Assembly: GCA_015222255.1 (NCBI GenBank)
Contig: JADFUX010000026.1
Location: 1 to 6,083, forward strand
DNA length: 6,083 nt
Reading direction: 5' to 3'
Origin: Chloroflexota bacterium
GTDB lineage: Bacteria; Chloroflexota; Dehalococcoidia; GIF9; AB-539-J10
The notes beneath the pieces are model-generated. The model saw nothing but the letters and a program-made list of their open reading frames with translations, did not search any database and was not told the DNA's origin. Every line of letters starts with the position of its first letter. The first letter of the stretch is position 1. Below, one piece after another: positions 1 to 5,096 of the stretch. The translations under genes were made by a program, and so were the position numbers.

Positions 1-42
1 ACCTGGTTTAGCCACTAGAACACGGATTCTGTCTCTTGCCAT
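1..42 (-). CDS. Methylmalonyl-CoA mutase small subunit, cobalamin-binding (partial, 5' end only)
   Basis: Only the first 14 codons are in the window, reading MARDRIRVLVAKPG. This is the typical opening of the B12-binding subunit/domain of split methylmalonyl-CoA mutases, where the next residues normally carry the DxHxxG motif that supplies the cobalt-ligating histidine; that part is outside the window. The ATG is at 42-40, preceded by an AAGGAGG at 59-53 with a 10-nt spacer. The Shine-Dalgarno sequence overlaps the TAA of the upstream epimerase gene, so the two are probably translationally coupled. Context strongly supports the call: the catalytic large subunit and the epimerase lie upstream in the same direction. 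A related B12-domain protein cannot be excluded from 14 residues alone. Confidence 0.8.
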   Translation of the reverse strand, partial: MARDRIRVLVAKPG

Positions 43-57
43 CGCCTAGTTTCCTCC

Positions 58-456
58 TTAATCTTCTTGACAGAGCTCAGTGAGCACTCCCCTAATGGAT
101 TTAGGGTGAATGAAAGCAACCATTCCCTCTACGCCGGGACGCGATTTCTTATCAATCAATTCCACGCCTTTTTCAGACAGGCGGTCAAGCTCTTTATCGA
201 CATTGTCAACTTCGAATGCGATGTGATGCAGGCCCTCGCCCCTTTTCTCCAGCATTCTAGCCATGTTGCTGCCAGGGAGCGGCTCCAGCAGTTCGAGTTT
301 AGCCCCATCGGCTAGGGAAAGGATAGCTGCCTTCACCCCTTGTTCAGAGACAGTCTTACTCATGTCCAGTCTGGTGCCAAATAAGTCCTCATAGAGTTTA
401 ACTGCTTCATCCAAATTGCTGACTAAAATCGCGATATGTGCAATTCTGTTGGCCAT
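58..456 (-). CDS. mce: Methylmalonyl-CoA epimerase
   Basis: This 132-residue protein belongs to the vicinal oxygen chelate (glyoxalase/bleomycin resistance) superfamily. It should interconvert (2R)- and (2S)-methylmalonyl-CoA, giving the mutase its correct stereoisomer. Two beta-alpha-beta-beta-beta modules are visible, one opening at HIAILVSNLDEA (7-18) and one at GLHHIAFEVDNVD (75-87). Expected metal ligands are His7, Glu55 (in KLELLEP), His78 (in LHHIAFEV) and Glu127 (in VLTEL); in the Propionibacterium enzyme the second ligand is Gln, while Glu is common in this bacterial branch. The length is normal. The start is fixed by AAGGAGG at 467-461 with a 4-nt spacer. The gene lies 10 bp after the acyl-CoA dehydrogenase and 15 bp before the mutase small subunit, so it is mid-operon. 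The product is probably cytoplasmic. Confidence 0.93.
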   Translation of the reverse strand: MANRIAHIAILVSNLDEAVKLYEDLFGTRLDMSKTVSEQGVKAAILSLADGAKLELLEPLPGSNMARMLEKRGEGLHHIAFEVDNVDKELDRLSEKGVELIDKKSRPGVEGMVAFIHPKSIRGVLTELCQED

Positions 457-466
457 TTCACCTCCT

Positions 467-1606
467 TTATTTGATGCCTAATACTTGGCGCGCAATGGTC
501 CATCGCTGCATTTCCGAGGTTCCTTCGTAGAGTTCGGTTATTCTTTGATCCCGGGCGTAGCGCTCAACGGCAAAATCTCTGGTATAGCCGTAGCCGCCGA
601 AAATTTGAACGGCTTTGTGACAAACCCTGTGAGCCACTTCGCTGGCGTAGAGCTTCGCCATAGCTGCCTCTTTGAGATGGGGTTCTTGTCTGGTCATCAG
701 CCAGGCTGCCCTATAGGTTAGCAGTCGGGCTGCATCAATTTCCGTTGCCATATCGGCAATCATCCACTGAATGGCCTGGAATCTAGCGATGACTTGCCCA
801 AACTGTTCCCTTTGCTTGGCGTAGTCAACGGCGGCATCGAGGGCTGCCTGAGCAATGCCCAGCGCCTGAGCCCCCACGGTGACTCTGCTGGCGTCTATGG
901 CTTCCAGGGATATTCTGAATCCTCTTCCCTCCTCGCCTATCAGGTTCTCCTTGGGCACGTTGCAGTTGTCGAAGATCAGTTCCGCTGTGGAGGAAGGATG
1001 TATTCCCGTCTTTCTCTCTAACTTGCCTACAGAAAAACCTGGCGTGCCCTTTTCCACAATAAAGGCGCTAATGCCGCGATATCCCAGAGCTCTATCCTTG
1101 GTGGCGAAAGTGATAACCCAATCGGCTTCAGCCCCGTTGGTTATGAAGGTTTTGGTGCCACTAAGAACATAGCCTTCGTCTTTTTGCACGTACGTTGTTT
1201 GTATGGCTGCAGGGTCGCTGCCTGCTGTTGCTTCAGTCAAAGCAAAGGCGGATATCGCTCCCTCGACTGTGCGTGGAATGAACCTTCCCTTCTGATCCTC
1301 GGTGCCGTGCAGGGTGATTGGGTAGGCAGCTAGCCCGGCGTTGCAGAAGACTATGACAGCTAAGCCAGCAGAGGCATGTGCGATTTCCTCGGAGAGTATG
1401 ACAAAGGATAGCTCGTCTCCGCTCCCTCCATATTCCTCAGGCAATCCTACGGCACATAATCCAACATCGGCCATCTTCTTTATGACTTCGTAGGGGAATT
1501 TTTCGTCCTCGTCCCATTGAGCCGCTAGAGGCTCAATTTCTCGCTTGGCGAAGTCACGCGCCATCGCTTGAAACATCTTCTGTTCCTCATTAAAGGAGAA
1601 ATCCAT
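467..1606 (-). CDS. Acyl-CoA dehydrogenase (butyryl-CoA dehydrogenase-like)
   Basis: This 379-residue flavoprotein is full length for the short/medium-chain acyl-CoA dehydrogenase family, which oxidises acyl-CoA to 2-enoyl-CoA with FAD and passes electrons to electron-transfer flavoprotein. The N-terminal helical domain starts at FNEEQKMFQAMARDFA (5-20). The middle beta domain carries ALTEATAGSD (122-131), a form of the family FAD/substrate signature with Ala where Pro is usual. The C-terminal helical domain carries QREQFG (265-270), QIFGGYGYTRDF (334-345) and YEGTSEMQR (360-368). Glu361 is at the catalytic base position of short-chain and butyryl-CoA dehydrogenases. The substrate cannot be read from sequence; context suggests a short or branched acyl-CoA leading to propionyl- or methylmalonyl-CoA. 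AAGGAGG at 1619-1613, 6 nt before the ATG, fixes the start. It follows the mutase large subunit gene by 29 bp. Confidence 0.92.
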   Translation of the reverse strand: MDFSFNEEQKMFQAMARDFAKREIEPLAAQWDEDEKFPYEVIKKMADVGLCAVGLPEEYGGSGDELSFVILSEEIAHASAGLAVIVFCNAGLAAYPITLHGTEDQKGRFIPRTVEGAISAFALTEATAGSDPAAIQTTYVQKDEGYVLSGTKTFITNGAEADWVITFATKDRALGYRGISAFIVEKGTPGFSVGKLERKTGIHPSSTAELIFDNCNVPKENLIGEEGRGFRISLEAIDASRVTVGAQALGIAQAALDAAVDYAKQREQFGQVIARFQAIQWMIADMATEIDAARLLTYRAAWLMTRQEPHLKEAAMAKLYASEVAHRVCHKAVQIFGGYGYTRDFAVERYARDQRITELYEGTSEMQRWTIARQVLGIK

Positions 1607-1635
1607 TCTCTACCTCCTTACATGGTTTCACGTTT

Positions 1636-3291
1636 TCAAAAGGCAAGGAATTCCTTCTGGGTGCCAAAAACCTTGCGCAGGACGTCGCACATTTCGCCTA
1701 AGGTAGCGTACGCTTCAACGCACTCAAGGAAAGCGGGCATGGTGTTGTCTGTGCCCCGTGCTACGTCTTCCAAGTGTCTAAGCGTTTGCTCCACCTTGCC
1801 ATTGTCTCTCTCCTTCTTTACCTGGGCTGTTCTTTCCTTTTGTCTTGCCTCCACTTGTGGATTGACTCGCAACAAACCCGTTATCTTAGGGAAGGTGGAA
1901 ACAAACTCGTTTACGCCCACGACGATGCGTTTACCTTCCTCGGTTTCCTTCACGTAGCGATAAGAGGCGTCCTGAATTTCTTTTTGCTGGTAGCCTTGCT
2001 CAATAGCCGCTATGGCGCCTCCCAAGCTATCGATCTTGGCGATGTACTGGGTGGCTTCCGTTTCCAGTCTGTTGGTAAGGGATTCTACATAGTAAGACCC
2101 GCCCAGGGGATCAACAACATCGGTAATGCCACTTTCGTAAGCCAAAAGCTGCTGAGTGCGTACAGCAGTCGTCACTGCTTCTTCGGAAGGCGTGGCATAA
2201 GCTTCATCGAAGGAGTTGGTATGCAATGATTGAGTGCCTGCCAAGGTTGCTGCTAGAGCTTCCCAGGCGGTTCTAACGATATTGTTCAAGGGCTGTTGAG
2301 ACGTAAGACTAACACCGGCAGTTTGAGTATGGAAGCGAAACATCCAGGAGCGTGGGTCTTTGGCTTGGAATCTTTCTCTCATTATCTTTGCCCAAAGGCG
2401 ACGTAACGCTCTAAATTTGGCTACTTCCTCAAAGAAGTTAAGGTGGCTGGTTTGGAAGAAGGAGATTCTTGGGGCGAAATAATCTACCTCCAGCCCAACA
2501 TCAATAAGTGCTTGCACATACGCTATGCCGTTAGCCAGCGTAAAGGCAATCTCTTGAGCGGCAGTAGAACCTGCCTCTCGTATATGATATCCGCTGACAC
2601 TGATGCTGTTCCACCGAGGAACCTCTTTGCGGCAGTAGGAGATTATGTCAGTGGTCAACCTTATTGAGGGGCGAGGTGGGAAGATATAAGTGCCTCGGGC
2701 GATGTACTCCTTGAGGATGTCGTTCTGAACGGTGCCATTGAGGTCAGCCGGGGCAACCCCCTGTTTCTTGCCTACAGCTATGTACATGGCAAGAATAGGG
2801 GCACAAGTTGAGTTTATGGTCATGGACGTGCTTACCTTGTCCAGAGGGATACCCTCAAAGAGGATTTCCATGTCTTTGAGAGTGTCTATGGCTACACCAA
2901 CTTTGCCTATCTCACCTCTGGCTAGGGGATGATCTGAATCGTATCCAATCTGTGTGGGCAAGTGGAATGCAACGCTTAAAGCTGTTAGTCCTTGCTCTAG
3001 AAGGTAGTGATACCGCTGGTTAGTATCTTCGGCAGTGCCAAAGCCGCTGTACTCCCGCATAGTCCACACCCTGCCCCGGTACATACTAGGCTGGACGCCT
3101 CGAGTAAAGGGATATTCGCCGGGATAAGCCAAGTCTCTAGCATAGTCGAAATCCGCCAAGTCTTCTGGTGCATAGAGTGTGTCGACTTCTACCCCCGACA
3201 TGGTATCAAATTTGTCCTTTCGTTCTGGAGCACGCTTCAATGTCGCAGCTAAGGTAGTGTCGCGCCATTCTTGTTTGTTCTTGCTCGCCAT
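1636..3291 (-). CDS. Methylmalonyl-CoA mutase, large (catalytic) subunit
   Basis: This 551-residue protein is the substrate-binding TIM-barrel subunit of a split adenosylcobalamin-dependent mutase converting (R)-methylmalonyl-CoA to succinyl-CoA. It lacks the C-terminal B12 domain, which a separate downstream gene supplies. Barrel motifs run from [15 protein letters not shown] (60-74) through [21 protein letters not shown] (split here as 116-136), [20 protein letters not shown] (186-205) and SGYHIREAG (233-241) to [13 protein letters not shown] (352-364). With a constant offset of 8, Tyr81, Gln189, Arg199 and His236 match Tyr89, Gln197, Arg207 and His244 of the Propionibacterium enzyme. Tyr and Arg mark methylmalonyl-CoA specificity; isobutyryl-CoA mutases have Phe/Gln and 2-hydroxyisobutyryl-CoA mutases Ile/Gln there. 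The start is the ATG at 3291 (MASKNK), 5 nt after GGGAGG. A longer reading to a TTG at 3306 would put that ribosome site inside the gene. His110 replaces the usual Asp in SVAFDLPT. Confidence 0.96.
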   Translation of the reverse strand: MASKNKQEWRDTTLAATLKRAPERKDKFDTMSGVEVDTLYAPEDLADFDYARDLAYPGEYPFTRGVQPSMYRGRVWTMREYSGFGTAEDTNQRYHYLLEQGLTALSVAFHLPTQIGYDSDHPLARGEIGKVGVAIDTLKDMEILFEGIPLDKVSTSMTINSTCAPILAMYIAVGKKQGVAPADLNGTVQNDILKEYIARGTYIFPPRPSIRLTTDIISYCRKEVPRWNSISVSGYHIREAGSTAAQEIAFTLANGIAYVQALIDVGLEVDYFAPRISFFQTSHLNFFEEVAKFRALRRLWAKIMRERFQAKDPRSWMFRFHTQTAGVSLTSQQPLNNIVRTAWEALAATLAGTQSLHTNSFDEAYATPSEEAVTTAVRTQQLLAYESGITDVVDPLGGSYYVESLTNRLETEATQYIAKIDSLGGAIAAIEQGYQQKEIQDASYRYVKETEEGKRIVVGVNEFVSTFPKITGLLRVNPQVEARQKERTAQVKKERDNGKVEQTLRHLEDVARGTDNTMPAFLECVEAYATLGEMCDVLRKVFGTQKEFLAF

Positions 3292-3296
3292 ACTCG

Positions 3297-3304
3297 CCTC
3301 CCTC
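3297..3304 (-). promoter_or_regulatory. Ribosome binding site fixing the mutase large-subunit start
   Basis: The minus strand reads GAGGGAGG followed by CGAGT and ATG. The 5-nt spacer to the ATG at 3291-3289 is ideal, whereas the in-frame TTG at 3306-3304 touches this site and has no comparable purine run of its own. This supports a 551-residue product rather than a 556-residue one. Confidence 0.8.
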
Positions 3305-3455
3305 AAAAAGTTAAGTATTCGGGTGGTGTCGCGGCAGCTTTACGCAATACAGTGCTCGTCTCGTTTGAACCAATACTCAGCGGTTTCGCATCAGTCTTGC
3401 TTGGCTTGCCATGATTGCTGTCACCCACTGATAGCTTCCCAAATGTAAACGGAGC

Positions 3456-3484
3456 ATTCTAGCATATATTTCTTGCCTTCACAA
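3456..3484 (-). promoter_or_regulatory. Probable sigma70-type promoter of the methylmalonyl-CoA mutase operon
   Basis: On the minus strand a -35 element TTGTGA (3484-3479, 4 of 6 to TTGACA) is followed after exactly 17 nt by a -10 element TAGAAT (3461-3456, 5 of 6 to TATAAT). The TG of an extended -10 (TGC then TAGAAT) sits directly in front of the -10. The spacer is A/T-rich (AAATATATGC). Transcription would start near 3449, leaving a leader of about 155 nt before the mutase ATG at 3291. No other minus-strand site in the gap looks as good by eye. Confidence 0.6.
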
Positions 3485-3535
3485 TTACCAGATGAGCTAT
3501 GTCTAACGCAGCGAAGCAGGCTTTAATTGTGGACA

Positions 3536-3619
3536 TGGCTGGCCCAAATGAGTCAGCTTGCCTTAATTCGTGGTACAGCCATAGTGTACCAGCTTCTGTT
3601 TCGCATTTGGCCCTTTCCA
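3536..3619. repeat. Nested inverted repeats
   Basis: Outer arms ggcccaaatg (3541-3550) and catttggccc (3604-3613) pair at 9 of 10 positions, with a further tgg/cca pairing outside them (3536-3538 with 3617-3619). Inside lies a perfect 7-bp inverted repeat, tggtaca (3571-3577) and tgtacca (3585-3591), around a 7-base loop. The inner centre (3581) is close to but not identical with the outer centre (3577), so an RNA from either strand could form a long stem with internal loops tipped by a strong hairpin. Alternatively the inner palindrome may be a protein-binding site. It lies about 90-130 bp upstream of the predicted mutase -35 element. Confidence 0.55.
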
Positions 3620-3660
3620 ATCATGCTGTAGTGACGGGAATGAGCTATACTGGGTTCACT

Positions 3661-3679
3661 GGGGAGAACAACTTTCCCC
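3661..3679. repeat. Short hairpin
   Basis: Plus strand ggggaga (3661-3667), loop acaac, then tttcccc (3673-3679) forms a 7-bp stem with one G-T pair. No T-run follows on either strand, so it is not an obvious terminator. It lies between the nested inverted repeats and the probable terminator and may be part of one folded region with them. Confidence 0.45.
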
Positions 3680-3718
3680 TGGGCCGCCTCCGCAACACTA
3701 CGGGCGGGCACTTGCTGT

Positions 3719-3765
3719 AAAAGCGAGCAGGCATTGCCGTTACGACGTGGCCTGCCTGCAATCGC
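3719..3765 (-). terminator. Probable intrinsic terminator of the NfeD/slipin operon
   Basis: On the minus strand the perfect 7-bp pair GCAGGCA (3759-3753) and TGCCTGC (3733-3727) is extended by GCG/CGC (3765-3763 with 3725-3723) across a small bulge. The loop holds a further small stem (3736-3740 with 3745-3751, bulged). TTTT follows directly (3722-3719). The T-run is short, so termination may be partial. It sits about 40 bp after the slipin stop codon, the expected place for the end of that operon. Confidence 0.6.
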
Positions 3766-3806
3766 TAACGCCTTGTACGAGAAGTTGCCGTTCTATGGGA
3801 GATAAG

Positions 3807-4586
3807 TTACTTTTTAGTCTCTGGTGCGTTGGGTTGTGGACTGCTTATGCCCCCAAAGCCACGGAAGAATTCCAAGGGCAAGGGAAATATTATGGTGTTG
3901 GTTCGCTCTGTAGCGATATTGCTCACTGTTTGAAGATAGCGAAGCTGTAAAGCTGCGGGCTGAGTGGAGATAATCTCGGCGGCTTGAGCCAATTTCTGCG
4001 CTGCTTGGAATTCCCCCTCAGCGTGGACAACCTTGCCTCGCCTGTCCCTCTCAGCCTCAGCCTGGGCTGCCATGGCTCGCTTCATTGTATCGGGCAATTC
4101 CACATCTTTAACCTCTACCATGCTTACCTTTATTCCCCAGGGGTTGCTGCCTTCGTCAACTACTACTTGTATCTTTTCGTTAAGCTTATCCCGGTGGGCC
4201 AGTAGCTCGTCTAACTCAGATTGCCCTACAACATTTCTTAGCGTAGTGGCGGCAAGCAGCGAGGTTGCTTTGATGTAATCGAGCACCTTAAGAATAGCGT
4301 CTGCGGCGTCAACTACGCGGAAGTAGATTACGGCATCAACCGTAACGGTAACATTGTCTATGGTCATGCATTCTTGTTGTGGTACATCCATGGTGATTAC
4401 ACGAAGGTCAACTTTCCTGATCCGCTCGATAAAAGGGATGATGACGACGAGGCCTGGACCTCTGAGGCCAACGAATCTACCCAGGCGGAAAACCCCTCCT
4501 CTTTCATACTCCTGAACGACTTTTAGGGCTGCCGAAAGAAGAATTATTACCACTATTGCGATGATGAAATAAAGGATCCAGCTCAT
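3807..4586 (-). CDS. Slipin (stomatin/SPFH-domain membrane protein)
   Basis: This 259-residue protein is a typical prokaryotic slipin, a membrane scaffold that assembles into oligomers and is paired with NfeD proteases. A hydrophobic N-terminal anchor spans about residues 3-20. The SPFH domain follows with VVQEYERGGVFRLGRF (23-38), GPGLVVIIPFIE (43-54), VPQQECMTIDNVTVTVDAVI (68-87) and TTLRNVVGQSELDELLAHRD (114-133). An Ala/Glu/Lys-rich coiled coil runs about 166-207. Near the C-terminus is a hydrophobic stretch, NTIIFPLPLEF (230-240), resembling the region of Pyrococcus stomatin cleaved by its NfeD protease partner. Its ATG overlaps the TGA of the short NfeD gene (ATGA at 4586-4583), with AAAAGGAGG inside the end of that gene, so the two are translationally coupled. 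The long NfeD protease lies just upstream. Function beyond membrane organisation and quality control is inference. Confidence 0.95.
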   Translation of the reverse strand: MSWILYFIIAIVVIILLSAALKVVQEYERGGVFRLGRFVGLRGPGLVVIIPFIERIRKVDLRVITMDVPQQECMTIDNVTVTVDAVIYFRVVDAADAILKVLDYIKATSLLAATTLRNVVGQSELDELLAHRDKLNEKIQVVVDEGSNPWGIKVSMVEVKDVELPDTMKRAMAAQAEAERDRRGKVVHAEGEFQAAQKLAQAAEIISTQPAALQLRYLQTVSNIATERTNTIIFPLPLEFFRGFGGISSPQPNAPETKK

Positions 4587-4888
4587 TCCCCCTCCTTTTC
4601 TTCAGATTTCTGGGTTACCCATAATCTCAATCCTTCTACTTTGGTTATTATCACCTCCTCTCCTGGTGCTATTCTATTACCTTTGGCGATGGCTGTCCAC
4701 AGCTCCCCTTCGGCCAAAACGGTGCCTTTGGGGTTAAGAGCTGTTTGCGCCACAGCTTCCTTTCCTATCATTTCCTCTGTGCCGGTAGCAAGCTTTCGCT
4801 TCTGATCCTTGACGACGGCGTAGATGACGAAAGCGATAAAGGCCACGACGCATACTATAACTGTGATGATGAGGGGCGTTATTTCCAT
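4583..4888 (-). CDS. Short NfeD-family protein (one membrane segment plus OB-fold)
   Basis: This 101-residue protein has one transmembrane helix (about 5-27), a short basic linker (KDQKRK, 27-32) and an NfeD C-terminal OB-fold domain (about 35-95) with MIGKEAVAQT (40-49), GTVLAEGELWTAIA (55-68) and IAPGEEVIITKVEGLRLWV (73-91). It has no protease domain and belongs with short NfeD proteins, thought to act as slipin partners or adaptors at the membrane. Over 64 residues it is identical at 44 positions, by eye, to the C-terminus of the long NfeD encoded 13 bp upstream, which implies tandem duplication. Its ATG has only a modest AGGAA (4903-4899) about 10 nt upstream, embedded in the preceding stop region, so coupling to upstream translation is likely. 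Its stop overlaps the slipin start by 4 bp. Confidence 0.93.
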   Translation of the reverse strand: MEITPLIITVIVCVVAFIAFVIYAVVKDQKRKLATGTEEMIGKEAVAQTALNPKGTVLAEGELWTAIAKGNRIAPGEEVIITKVEGLRLWVTQKSEEKEGE

Positions 4889-5096
4889 AATTGCTGTCTT
4901 CCTATTTTTTTGATCTTTTTGTCACCCATAATTTCAAATCCTCCACTTTGGTTATTGTCACTTCCTCACCCGGCGCTATTGTATCGTTTTCAGCTATGGC
5001 CGTCCATAGCTCGCCCTGAGCCAGAACTGTGCCTGTGGGGTCCAGTGGTGTTTTGGCTATGGCTGTTTTCCCAATCATTCCTTCAGCACCGGTGGC
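4598..5096 (-). repeat. Tandem duplication of the NfeD OB-fold coding sequence
   Basis: The segment 5096-4905 (end of the long NfeD) and the segment 4789-4598 (short NfeD) encode aligned, gap-free 64-residue stretches with 44 identities by eye. The nucleotide sequences are also plainly alike, for example around the GELWTAIA and APGEEV codons. The similarity continues more weakly upstream into the last membrane helix and the basic linker of each protein. The repeat unit is therefore roughly one membrane helix plus OB-fold, about 300 bp. Confidence 0.85.

Larger units (their letters stand above)
3292..3806. other. 515-bp intergenic region between the two operons
   Basis: No convincing gene is seen here. 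From right to left it holds a probable terminator (3719-3765), a short hairpin (3661-3679), a nested pair of inverted repeats (3536-3619), a promoter (3456-3484) and an untranslated leader of about 155 nt before the mutase gene. Two open frames overlap the inverted-repeat part: plus strand 3499-3720 (73 codons, ATG start) and minus strand 3553-3792 (79 codons, no ATG until codon 57). Neither has a good ribosome binding site and neither product is recognised, so I do not call them genes. A decayed element or a structured RNA are possible explanations. No cobalamin riboswitch box (GCCACTG-like core with its usual surroundings) is seen in the leader. Confidence 0.6.

Noticed and set aside
1568..1957. 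Plus-strand open frames over the mutase, dehydrogenase, slipin and NfeD genes
   Set aside because: They are antisense shadows of clearly conserved minus-strand genes, without recognisable products or ribosome sites.
3292..3306. Longer mutase start at a TTG (3306), adding MREAS
   Set aside because: The ribosome binding site GGGAGG lies inside this extension and is ideally spaced for the ATG at 3291.
3292..3455. Cobalamin riboswitch ahead of the B12-dependent mutase operon
   Set aside because: No B12-box-like core and no matching paired elements are visible in the leader. These riboswitches usually control B12 synthesis or uptake rather than mutase genes.
3492..3649. Direct repeat atgagctat (3492-3500 and 3640-3648) as possible target-site duplication
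   Set aside because: Nine bases twice within 150 bp is weak evidence, no terminal inverted repeats coincide with it, and no transposase fragment is recognised between the copies.
3723..3770. Integron attC-like site (imperfect palindrome with GTTACG/CTAACG near its edges)
   Set aside because: The RYYYAAC and GTTRRRY core sites are not met, and there is no cassette or integrase context. A terminator fits position and T-run better.
4902..4911. Programmed -1 frameshift on A AAA AAA at the end of the long NfeD
   Set aside because: The -1 frame ends after about eight codons and does not enter the short NfeD; only a +1 shift or loss of one A would join the genes.
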